From positions 1 through 6,063 of the forward strand of contig CALBNP010000025.1 in NCBI GenBank assembly GCA_937896505.1: a stretch of DNA of 6,063 nucleotides, given 5' to 3'. This DNA is from an uncultured Bacteroidales bacterium. GTDB lineage: Bacteria; Bacteroidota; Bacteroidia; Bacteroidales; F082. Positions 1 to 4,581 of the stretch are shown here, one piece after another; the stretch's first letter is position 1, and each line of letters opens with the position of its first letter. The notes beneath the pieces are model-generated. The model worked only from the letters and a program-made list of their open reading frames with translations. It was not told the origin of the DNA and ran no database searches. Position numbers and translations under genes: made by a program.

Positions 1-103
1 TGAAGATTACATCAGCAACGAGGTTTACCGCCTTTACAGCGATGCGGAAATAAAGCTCAGGCAGCCGGAGATAAGGATACGGAACTCGCTTCAGATAGAA
101 TAA
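1..103 (+). CDS. 3' end of an unidentified protein gene (partial)
   Basis: An open frame enters from the left edge, first full codon at base 2, and ends at a TAA at 101-103, giving 33 residues that finish NSLQIE. The codons look like those of the neighbouring native genes (tac, atc, agc, aac, gag). One of the other + frames stops at 51; the other also stays open past 103, so the frame choice rests on codon use and on the AT-rich hairpin that follows. The fragment is charged and rich in Glu, Arg and Ile, with no motif, membrane segment or signal I can recognise. I cannot assign a family, and a minus-strand gene is not fully excluded. Confidence 0.45.
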   Translation, partial: EDYISNEVYRLYSDAEIKLRQPEIRIRNSLQIE

Positions 104-121
104 AACCAGCCTTCAGGTTCC

Positions 122-154
122 GAATTTTTTGGTTCAAAAGAACATCAAAAATTC
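122..154 (+). terminator. Possible weak AT-rich terminator hairpin after the partial gene
   Basis: GAATTTTT (122-129) is perfectly complementary to AAAAATTC (147-154), and inside it GTTC-AAAA-GAAC (132-143) makes a second short stem. The hairpin begins 18 bases after the TAA at 101-103. It is not followed by a clean run of T, so termination here is an inference from position and symmetry only. Confidence 0.35.
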
Positions 155-171
155 TATACGTCTATAACAAT

Positions 172-198
172 AAAAAAACTCACTGAAATCAGTGAGTT
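172..198 (-). terminator. Intrinsic terminator of tRNA-Ala
   Basis: AACTCACTGA (177-186) and TCAGTGAGTT (189-198) form a perfect 10-base inverted repeat with two bases between the arms (in RNA, effectively a 9-bp stem with a 4-base loop). On the minus strand the stem runs directly into a T tract (complement of 172-178). It starts about 14 bases past the tRNA 3' end, which is where a tRNA transcript would be expected to stop. On the plus strand the following sequence has only a short, distant T run, so it is mainly a minus-strand terminator. Confidence 0.85.
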
Positions 199-211
199 AA
201 AGTGATTTTTG

Positions 212-284
212 TGGAGGTTACCGGACTCGAACCGGCCACCTTCAGATTGCGAACCTGACGTTCTACCAGATGAACTAAACCCCC
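212..284 (-). tRNA. tRNA-Ala, anticodon CGC
   Basis: Read on the minus strand, 73 bases fold into a complete cloverleaf. Acceptor GGGGGTT pairs with AACCTCC, with a G3-U70 wobble, the hallmark identity element of alanine tRNA, and discriminator A73. D arm GTTC/GAAC has A14, G18, G19 and A21. Anticodon stem TCAGG/TCTGA closes the loop TTCGCAA, so positions 34-36 are CGC, reading GCG. T arm GCCGG-TTCGAGT-CCGGT carries T54 T55 C56 and A58. CCA is not encoded (C, A, A follow base 73), so it must be added by nucleotidyltransferase. Residues 15 and 48 are T and G rather than the usual purine-pyrimidine order. A Bacteroidota promoter box lies just upstream and a strong terminator downstream, so it is a single-gene unit. 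Confidence 0.95.
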
Positions 285-296
285 GTTCCGAGGGCG

Positions 297-304
297 CAAA
301 ATTA
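297..304 (-). promoter_or_regulatory. Promoter -7 box for tRNA-Ala
   Basis: On the minus strand this is TAATTTTG, an exact match to the Bacteroidota housekeeping -7 consensus TAnnTTTG. It sits 12 bases before tRNA base 1, leaving a leader of only a few bases. TTG triplets lie further upstream but at marginal spacing for a -33 element. Confidence 0.65.
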
Positions 305-348
305 CAACTATTTTTCTATCAACCGAACAATACTCCAACAAATTAGTG

Positions 349-356
349 TACTTTTG
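349..356 (+). promoter_or_regulatory. Promoter -7 box for the phosphotransferase gene
   Basis: TACTTTTG matches TAnnTTTG exactly and lies 45 bases before the ATG at 402, giving a leader of roughly 40 bases. It diverges from the tRNA promoter box at 297-304. I see no convincing -33 TTTG at the right spacing. The box covers the alternative in-frame TTG at 354, which therefore cannot be the translation start if this promoter is used. Confidence 0.6.
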
Positions 357-401
357 CACATTTTAAAAATCAATCGCTATTTCGCTAAAATCACAACTAA
401 A

Positions 402-1271
402 ATGAATGTAGAAGAATACATCGTCGCTAGGGTCAACGCTTTGATGCAATCCCAAAACGCCAAAATCGTCATGCGCCTCGAAGGTGGCATGAGCAACTAT
501 ACCTATGTAGTAGAATGCAACGGAAAGAAATATACCTACCGCGTGCCGGGCAAGTTCGCCGAAAAGTTCGTCGATCGCGTGGAAGAATGGGAGAACATAC
601 AGGAAGTGAACCGCTTAGGTCTCAATAACATTACCGAATATGTAGAAGTCCGCTCGGGCGAAAAACTGGCCGAATATGTAGAAGGCACCATCATGAGCAC
701 CACCGATGTGGTATCGTATAATGAGATGTCGGTGAAAGCCCTGAAACAGATTCACGGCAGCGGCCTGAAATTCAGAGACTACAACGCCTTCGGCCGCTTG
801 GACGACGATGAACGCTACTGCCTCGAAACAGGCTATGTGTTCCCTCAGGAATACCTCGATCTGCGCAAGCGTCTCGACAGCCTCCGTGCCGCTCACGCCA
901 ATGTGCCTAAGGTGCCTTGCCATTGCGACTACCAACCTACCAACCTCGTCATCAACGGCGACAAGCTGTATGTGCTTGATTGGGAGTTTGCCGGCATGAA
1001 CGACCCCTTCTACGATATCGCTTGCTACGGCAACGTGGGGTTCGACAAGGCTCTCTCGCTGCTTGAAGCATACGTCGGCCACAAACCTACCAAAGAAGAG
1101 TTGCAACGACTCTATTTCCACCGTGCTTTCCAATGCATGCAGTGGTTCACCGTGGCTATCTTCAAAGACCGCGTTGGCTTGAGCAAAGACCTCAACATGG
1201 ATTTCAACGCTGTCGCTTTCATGTTCCTCGGCATGGCCAAAGACCTGCTCGAAAACTACGACAAACTGTAA
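402..1271 (+). CDS. LicA/choline-kinase-like phosphotransferase (APH fold)
   Basis: A 289-residue kinase-like protein of the aminoglycoside phosphotransferase/choline kinase superfamily, probably a cytosolic ATP-dependent kinase of a small alcohol such as choline, ethanolamine or a thiamine-like compound. The N-lobe shows the glycine loop GGMSNYTYVV (residues 28-37), an Arg at 47 (YTYRVPG) where many kinases have the ATP-binding Lys, and a helix Glu near 61-64. The C-lobe has the Brenner motif H174-C-D176-YQPT-N181, with D176 as catalytic base, and the metal-binding D193-W-E195. All key residues are present and length is normal for the family. I chose ATG 402 over an in-frame TTG at 354 because the TTG lies inside the promoter box and the extra 16 residues do not look conserved. 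It stands alone and converges on the SufT-like gene. The substrate cannot be read from sequence. Confidence 0.85.
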   Translation: MNVEEYIVARVNALMQSQNAKIVMRLEGGMSNYTYVVECNGKKYTYRVPGKFAEKFVDRVEEWENIQEVNRLGLNNITEYVEVRSGEKLAEYVEGTIMSTTDVVSYNEMSVKALKQIHGSGLKFRDYNAFGRLDDDERYCLETGYVFPQEYLDLRKRLDSLRAAHANVPKVPCHCDYQPTNLVINGDKLYVLDWEFAGMNDPFYDIACYGNVGFDKALSLLEAYVGHKPTKEELQRLYFHRAFQCMQWFTVAIFKDRVGLSKDLNMDFNAVAFMFLGMAKDLLENYDKL

Positions 1272-1293
1272 TATTTAATGCAAGATAAAAAAT

Positions 1294-1372
1294 TTAGAAT
1301 GAAGAATATGGGCAAAGCCCAGCGCAATACCGCTTCGCGCATTCTCAATTCTTCATTCTTAATTCTCAATTC
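1294..1372. repeat. Fold-back (MITE/REP-like) intergenic repeat in a convergent junction
   Basis: TTAGAATGAAGAAT (1294-1307) is complementary, with one bulged base, to ATTCTTCATTCTTAA (1348-1362). Inside the arms lie two more small palindromes: TGGGC-AAA-GCCCA (1309-1321) and GCGC...GCGC (1322-1340). ATTCTCAATTC occurs twice in direct order at 1341-1351 and 1362-1372, 21 bases apart. The element nearly fills the gap between two genes that point at each other, so its transcript would fold on either strand and could end transcription from both sides. Similar fold-back units are common between genes in Bacteroidota; the copy number in this genome cannot be seen here. Confidence 0.65.
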
Positions 1373-1376
1373 CTAA

Positions 1377-1736
1377 TTAATAAAGGAAGTCGCTGGCAGA
1401 ATACTGGCCATAGTCGCCATCCAAGCCCAATTCGGCTTTGGCTTCATCGCTTAGCATATCTATGCTCCAAGCAGGCTCGAAAGTCAGTTCCACCTCGACA
1501 TCCTTCACGCCCATGATGGCCTGTACCCGTTCCTTCACCGCACCTGGAAGCACCTCTGCCACAGGGCAGTTAGGAGCCGTCACGGTCATCACGATTTTCA
1601 CATTGCCTTCTTCATCTACATCAAGTCCATAGACGAGGTGAAGGGTCCATATATCGACCGGAATCTCAGGGTCGTAAATGGTCTTCAGCACCCCGATGAC
1701 AGTCTCTTTCAGTTGGTTAGTTTCTTCTTGTGTCAT
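1377..1736 (-). CDS. SufT-like DUF59/MIP18-family iron-sulfur assembly factor
   Basis: A 119-residue protein of the MIP18/DUF59 family, whose members (SufT, PaaD-like, Cia2) help insert or transfer Fe-S clusters in the cytosol. Visible family signatures are DPEIPVDIWTLHLVYGLD (about residues 22-39), the central beta strands ending TAPNCPVAE (about 53-61) with the family's conserved Cys at about 57, the GVKDVEVELTFEPAW block (about 76-90), and a C-terminal MLSDEAKAELGL segment. It is a single-domain protein of ordinary length. In the first block the usual D-L-G-L pattern reads T-L-H-L, a visible departure. It lies downstream of sufE on the same strand, 70 bases away across a palindromic repeat, so co-transcription is likely. 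ATG 1736 is the only sensible start. Family assignment is firm; the exact partner is not known. Confidence 0.87.
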   Translation of the reverse strand: MTQEETNQLKETVIGVLKTIYDPEIPVDIWTLHLVYGLDVDEEGNVKIVMTVTAPNCPVAEVLPGAVKERVQAIMGVKDVEVELTFEPAWSIDMLSDEAKAELGLDGDYGQYSASDFLY

Positions 1737-1740
1737 AACT

Positions 1741-1800
1741 TTCTTTTTTGCGCTTTTTCTCTAGATTGCTTCGCTTCGCTCGCAATGACGCAAAGCGTGT
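1741..1800. repeat. Palindromic dispersed repeat between sufE and the SufT-like gene
   Basis: ATTGC (1765-1769) and GCAAT (1782-1786) enclose CGCTTCGCT-type sequence, and outer arms CGCTTT (1751-1756) and AAAGCG (1792-1797) are also complementary, as are TTTGCG (1747-1752) and CGCAAA (1789-1794). On the minus strand the core reads CATTGCGAGCGAAGCGAAGC, a motif I recognise as a frequent dispersed intergenic repeat; translated on the plus strand it gives the familiar spurious string CFASLAMT. It fills the 70-base gap and would form a hairpin in the suf mRNA, where it could affect message stability or attenuate the downstream gene. Confidence 0.65.
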
Positions 1801-1806
1801 CTTCAT

Positions 1807-2238
1807 TTATTTTTCTGACTGAATCTTAAACGCTTCGGCATAAAGCATCATCTGCTTCACCATCGAGAGCAGCCCGTTGGAACGTGTCGGCGAGAGGTGT
1901 TCCTTCAGGCCGATTTCGTCCAAAAACGACATGTCGGCGGCCAAGATATCGCTCGGTGTCTGACCTGAGAATACCTTAATTAGCAAATAGATAATGCCTT
2001 TGGTGATGACGGCATCGCTGTCGGCAGCAAAGTTCACCTTGCCATCAACCAGCTCGGCACTCAGCCACACACGACTTTGGCATCCATTGATGAGGTGCTT
2101 CTCGTCGCGGTATTTATCATCGATGATGGGGCATTCCTTGCCCATCTCTATCAGCATGGCGTAGCGGTCCATCCAATCATCGAACATGGAGAAATCCTCC
2201 ACGATGCTATCTTGTATTTCCTTGATTGTCATCTTCAT
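1807..2238 (-). CDS. sufE: SufE sulfur-acceptor protein
   Basis: A 143-residue SufE, which takes the persulfide sulfur from the SufS cysteine desulfurase, stimulates it, and hands sulfur to the SufBCD scaffold in the cytosol. The acceptor cysteine is C53 in the loop NGCQSRVW (residues 51-58), matching E. coli SufE Cys51 in position and context. Other family features are the N-terminal IVEDFSMFDDWMDRYAMLIEMG helix region (about 12-33), the GKVNFAADSDAVITKGIIYLLIKVFSG core (about 66-92), and the C-terminal helix SNGLLSMVKQM. The length is normal. The start is ATG 2238, though the third codon is also ATG. Its start is 8 bases after the stop of the NifX-like gene, implying one transcript. Its expected partner SufS lies about 3.2 kb away on the same strand, separated by unrelated modules. 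Confidence 0.93.
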   Translation of the reverse strand: MKMTIKEIQDSIVEDFSMFDDWMDRYAMLIEMGKECPIIDDKYRDEKHLINGCQSRVWLSAELVDGKVNFAADSDAVITKGIIYLLIKVFSGQTPSDILAADMSFLDEIGLKEHLSPTRSNGLLSMVKQMMLYAEAFKIQSEK

Positions 2239-2246
2239 AAACAGTT

Positions 2247-2639
2247 TTATAACTTAATCTCGATATTATCCGGCAAAATGATGCCACCACATTCATGTTC
2301 GTGACAAGTGATGCCGGAGTCGTCCAAAGTGCCCCCGAGATAGGCCTTCACCACATCTTCGACTTTGCCCGAGCAGCCACGGACCACCTTTATCTGGTTG
2401 TTGCCCAACACATTGACAGCGCCATCACCCATGTTGCCGGCCAGCATCACTTCCACGCCCATCTCGTGAAGGCGCGGGGCGATGTTGCTCTTGCAGCCGC
2501 AGCCCACAGGCGAATCCATGCGCTCGTATCTGGCAGGCAGACCATTTTCGTCCAAGGTGCAAATCGTATAGAACTGGCAATGGCCAAAGTGGCTGTCAAT
2601 CGTACCGTCTTCTTTTGTCGGTAAAGCTATTTTCTTCAT
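2247..2639 (-). CDS. NifX/NifB-type dinitrogenase iron-molybdenum cofactor-family protein
   Basis: A 130-residue protein of the family Pfam calls Nitro_FeMo-Co (PF02579), small proteins that bind metal clusters; members outside nitrogen fixation are common in anaerobes and mostly uncharacterised. Signatures are the N-terminal strand MKKIALPT, SHFGHC (residues 16-21), SPVGCGCKSNIAPRL (about 43-57) with C47 and C49, LAGNMGDGAVNVL (66-78), and a late C112-H-E-H-E-C117 cluster that looks able to bind metal. ATG 2639 fits the family N-terminus. No other nif gene is visible, so a role in nitrogen fixation is not implied; placement directly before sufE, 8 bases apart, suggests a part in Fe-S or metal-cluster handling. 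That functional link is an inference from context. I see no convincing TAnnTTTG box in the 62 bases upstream. Confidence 0.88.
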   Translation of the reverse strand: MKKIALPTKEDGTIDSHFGHCQFYTICTLDENGLPARYERMDSPVGCGCKSNIAPRLHEMGVEVMLAGNMGDGAVNVLGNNQIKVVRGCSGKVEDVVKAYLGGTLDDSGITCHEHECGGIILPDNIEIKL

Positions 2640-2701
2640 GGTTATCTTTGATTTAAAATAAACTTCACAAAATCATCATTCTGGCTGAAATAAATACAGT
2701 C

Positions 2702-3112
2702 TTAACAATAAGACTGATAAAACTCTTCCAATTTACAGACTCCCATTTTAGGAAATGGTATTTGAGTCAAAACATCAAAGTGATGGTCGTCAGAAACTAT
2801 GAACTTTGCGCCAACAGCGATTGCACAATCCACGAACTTGTTATCATCAGGATCACTTAGAATCAGACCGTATTTATAAAATGGATCCTTTTGGATAATG
2901 TTTGGAGCCAACGACATCACTTTCATAAACATTTCAGCAACCAATGATGACGATTTCTGCTTCAGCATTTCCTCATATTCAAGCATAATATCACTACTTA
3001 CACAAAGTATGTAACGTCTTTCCATGAATCGTTTCCACAAAATATTATACTTGCTATGAACGCCTAACATCTGAATAAGCGCATTACTGTCGATGACAAT
3101 TCGTTCATTCAT
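2702..3112 (-). CDS. PIN-domain toxin of a type II toxin-antitoxin system
   Basis: A 136-residue single PIN domain, a Mg2+-dependent ribonuclease fold found in VapC-type and related toxins of the 'putative toxin-antitoxin system toxin component, PIN family' group. The acidic pocket can be read: D8 in VIDSNAL, E45 in the DIMLEYEEML helix, an acidic DPDDNKFVD run (residues 87-95) with D90 and D95, and D108/D109 in IVSDDHHF. The ALIQMLGVHS segment after the first Asp is typical of this group. The set looks complete, so the nuclease is probably active. Its ATG overlaps the TGA of the upstream antitoxin by the classic ATGA arrangement, indicating translational coupling. The gene is AT-richer than the suf genes on either side, consistent with acquisition. 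RNA target unknown. Confidence 0.88.
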   Translation of the reverse strand: MNERIVIDSNALIQMLGVHSKYNILWKRFMERRYILCVSSDIMLEYEEMLKQKSSSLVAEMFMKVMSLAPNIIQKDPFYKYGLILSDPDDNKFVDCAIAVGAKFIVSDDHHFDVLTQIPFPKMGVCKLEEFYQSYC

Positions 3113-3354
3113 TTGTTTTGATATGGTGTACGAAAATGTTCTTGCTTCAATTCGTCAAGCCGATTTTGGTCGAGTGTACCATCTGCCCAAAGACGCTGCA
3201 ATTCCTCCTGAAGTTTTTGATTATAATAATCCAGCAGCAAGTCGCGCAATTCGTCCAATTCCTTCTGCGATGTGGCAGAAGCAAACGAATTGATAATCAT
3301 CATTTGCGCCGGATTCATTACATTTGATAGCTCAACATTCATTTTTTCAGTCAT
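3109..3354 (-). CDS. Antitoxin partner of the PIN toxin
   Basis: An 81-residue small protein directly upstream of, and overlapping by 4 bases with, the PIN toxin gene, the usual antitoxin-first order. The middle (about residues 28-58) is a charged helix rich in Leu, Glu and Gln (KELDELRDLLLDYYNQKLQ), and the tail LWADGTLDQNRLDELK...HFRTPY (55-78) resembles tails I associate with partners of PIN toxins, where such a segment would lie over the nuclease. I do not see a confident helix-turn-helix or ribbon-helix-helix DNA-binding region, so whether it autoregulates is open. ATG 3354 is given; M5 (3342) is an alternative and would leave a more usual leader, because the promoter box at 3368-3375 is very close. 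Function is inferred mainly from position and tail. Confidence 0.77.
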   Translation of the reverse strand: MTEKMNVELSNVMNPAQMMIINSFASATSQKELDELRDLLLDYYNQKLQEELQRLWADGTLDQNRLDELKQEHFRTPYQNK

Positions 3355-3367
3355 TACAATTTAAATG

Positions 3368-3375
3368 CAAAAATA
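3368..3375 (-). promoter_or_regulatory. Promoter -7 box for the antitoxin-toxin operon
   Basis: On the minus strand this reads TATTTTTG, an exact TAnnTTTG match, 13 bases before ATG 3354. The predicted leader is only about 5-10 bases to the first ATG, or about 20 to M5. No clear -33 TTTG is seen. It is the mirror image of the plus-strand box at 3408-3415, the two sharing a 9-base inverted sequence. With no convincing promoter box seen before the NifX-like gene, transcripts from here might also supply nifX-like, sufE and the SufT-like gene. Confidence 0.6.
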
Positions 3376-3407
3376 AACAATATTATGGAACTATAGGGAA
3401 AAATATG

Positions 3408-3415
3408 TATTTTTG
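3408..3415 (+). promoter_or_regulatory. Promoter -7 box reading toward the structured RNA and R-M genes
   Basis: TATTTTTG is an exact TAnnTTTG match on the plus strand, predicting transcription from about 3421. AAAAATA-tg-TATTTTT (3399-3414) makes a near-palindrome over the box and could be an operator, but in AT-rich DNA this is weak evidence. It is the only good plus-strand box I find before the R-M genes; 3664-3726 has none, so the R-M message probably starts here and must pass the terminator at 3632-3663. A -33 element is not evident. Confidence 0.5.
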
Positions 3416-3515
3416 CCTTTTGGAACAATATTTTTAATCAAAATCAGGCAAATAAAAACAGATATACAATTCATACATAAATATTAACCATAGCGTTTGC
3501 TATTTATTCGACATT

Positions 3516-3663
3516 GCTTCAGAAACCTAGGAAATTTCAAGAATGCACAACCTTAGAATAAGTCAGTCAAACGTCTGCGTGGAGCGCGGACGTGACTTAT
3601 CAGGTTAAGCGGGCATTCCTAGGGCCTCTGAAGCGTGGATAAGACAAAGTCCGCGCTTTTTTT
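3516..3663 (+). ncRNA. Candidate structured RNA or leader RNA upstream of the R-M genes
   Basis: The sequence folds into one long rod of nested perfect stems: GCTTCAGA (3516-3523) with TCTGAAGC (3627-3634); CCTAGG (3526-3531) with CCTAGG (3618-3623); AATGC (3542-3546) with GCATT (3613-3617); AACCT (3549-3553) with AGGTT (3602-3606); ATAAGTCA (3558-3565) with TGACTTAT (3593-3600); and CGTCTGCG (3572-3579) with CGCGGACG (3585-3592), one G-U, closed by the loop TGGAG. About 80 of 119 bases are paired. A one-sided 10-base bulge (3532-3541) interrupts it. An intrinsic terminator follows at once and fixes the strand. With the box at 3408-3415 the RNA would be about 240 bases, with an AT-rich unstructured 5' part. 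It has no open reading frame of note. It does not match the conserved pieces of SRP RNA, RNase P RNA, tmRNA or the common riboswitches that I know. It could be a free sRNA or an attenuator for the R-M operon. Confidence 0.68.
3632..3663 (+). terminator. Intrinsic terminator after the structured RNA
   Basis: AGCGTGGA (3632-3639) pairs with TCCGCGCT (3650-3657), eight pairs with one G-U, around a 10-base loop, and leads into seven T (3657-3663). Three bases of its 5' arm (3632-3634) also belong to the closing stem of the upstream rod. The 3' arm GTCCGCGC (3649-3656) is in addition fully complementary to GCGCGGAC (3584-3591) in the apical hairpin, so two mutually exclusive folds are possible. 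Confidence 0.85.
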
Positions 3664-3726
3664 GTGCCCTATATGAAAGAACCCGCCAACAAGAATGATA
3701 TGTAAGCGCACAAAACACGCATAATT

Positions 3727-4578
3727 ATGTGGACACGACAAGATGAAGTGACCTTCTTTGATGATGCCAGCAAAATGGCAAGCATTGAAAAACTAATGGT
3801 CAAAGTGCGCAACCGTTACTACGCCTTTTCACCAAAACAGGAAAACGAAGATGTAAAAACACCACAATCAAGGAATGGACTGATAGGTGCAAAAACCGAA
3901 AAATGGTGCAAGGAACTGTTTTCAGATATTGCAAGAAGCAACAATCTATATGCAGTCAATGGAGTAATTTGCAATGAGATAGGATTATCTTCACAAAGTT
4001 CAGCAGACTTGGCATTTTGCACAACAGAAAGCATCAATCAACCATCAGAAAACATCAAATTGATTTTTGAGATCAAGATGGGTATCGTGAACAATTACCT
4101 TTATGATGACAACCATGAATTTGCGTTTTGCGGCGACTACACCACACACAAAGGGAATCCTTCGCTTTTGAGATCCGACAGTATGTTGAAAGCTATCGGA
4201 AAATCCATAAACATCAGAGTTGACAGCAATGCAGGTAAGAAAATACCAATTATCATTTTAGGCAACTCCCCTATCACAGCAAACTATGCTCCTAAAGTTG
4301 ATTGTCTTAGGAAGAGTGGCGTAATTCAAAAGTTCATATCCCTTTATCCAAATCCAACAGATAAACAATTCATCAAGGAAACATCCGGAAAAGGGTTTGA
4401 AACGATGGATTCAACTCTTGATTTGGAAAAATACATCAGTTATGTCCTAAACTCCAACATGAACTATTTCAGTTCGATGATGAGTGACAAAGATTTGGGG
4501 AGACTCATCGCAATTGCAAACCAAGAGCAAACGGATGAGATGAAAGGCAAAAGATTCATAGAAATGCTAAACTTTTAA
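3727..4578 (+). CDS. Type II restriction endonuclease, PD-(D/E)xK-like (predicted)
   Basis: A 283-residue protein placed 3 bases before a DNA methyltransferase, the normal companion position for a restriction endonuclease. It carries a plausible PD-(D/E)xK nuclease core: helix residue E58 in GAKTEKWCKELF, D94 in SSADLAF, and E115-I-K117 in the strand IKLIFEIKMG, in the right order and spacing, followed by a strand KKIPIIILGNS (171-181). No membrane segment or signal is seen; it should be cytosolic and cut unmodified DNA with Mg2+. I do not recognise the specific restriction family, so the cut site is unknown. The gene is clearly AT-richer than the suf and kinase genes. ATG 3727 has no Shine-Dalgarno, which is usual in this phylum. 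Endonuclease-first order means the methylase is made later on the same message unless it has an internal promoter; I saw no TAnnTTTG box near the end of this gene. Confidence 0.78.
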   Translation: MWTRQDEVTFFDDASKMASIEKLMVKVRNRYYAFSPKQENEDVKTPQSRNGLIGAKTEKWCKELFSDIARSNNLYAVNGVICNEIGLSSQSSADLAFCTTESINQPSENIKLIFEIKMGIVNNYLYDDNHEFAFCGDYTTHKGNPSLLRSDSMLKAIGKSINIRVDSNAGKKIPIIILGNSPITANYAPKVDCLRKSGVIQKFISLYPNPTDKQFIKETSGKGFETMDSTLDLEKYISYVLNSNMNYFSSMMSDKDLGRLIAIANQEQTDEMKGKRFIEMLNF

Positions 4579-4581
4579 ACT

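Noticed and set aside
212..284. tRNA-Cys from the GCA triplet in the anticodon loop
   Set aside because: With a 7-base loop TTCGCAA, positions 34-36 are CGC; G3-U70 and A73 also mark alanine.
354..401. Upstream TTG start for the phosphotransferase, adding 16 residues
   Set aside because: The TTG lies inside the TACTTTTG promoter box at 349-356, so it would not be in the transcript; ATG 402 gives a normal family N-terminus.
615..1133. Long minus-strand open frame inside the phosphotransferase gene
   Set aside because: It is a shadow of a GC-richer gene with full kinase motifs on the plus strand; its translation shows no family signature.
1638..1829. Plus-strand open frame across the sufE to SufT-like gap
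   Set aside because: It only reads through a dispersed palindromic repeat (the CFASLAMT string) and the antisense of two real genes.
2295..2624. Plus-strand open frame opposite the NifX-like gene
   Set aside because: The minus strand encodes clear family motifs; this frame is antisense noise.
3516..3663. Retron msr-msd RNA
   Set aside because: The long hairpin with complementary ends is suggestive, but no reverse transcriptase gene is present in the window and the neighbours are an R-M pair.
3516..3663. 6S RNA or SRP RNA
   Set aside because: There is no large central two-sided bubble as in 6S RNA and no conserved SRP apical loop sequence. 6S cannot be fully excluded without a covariance search.
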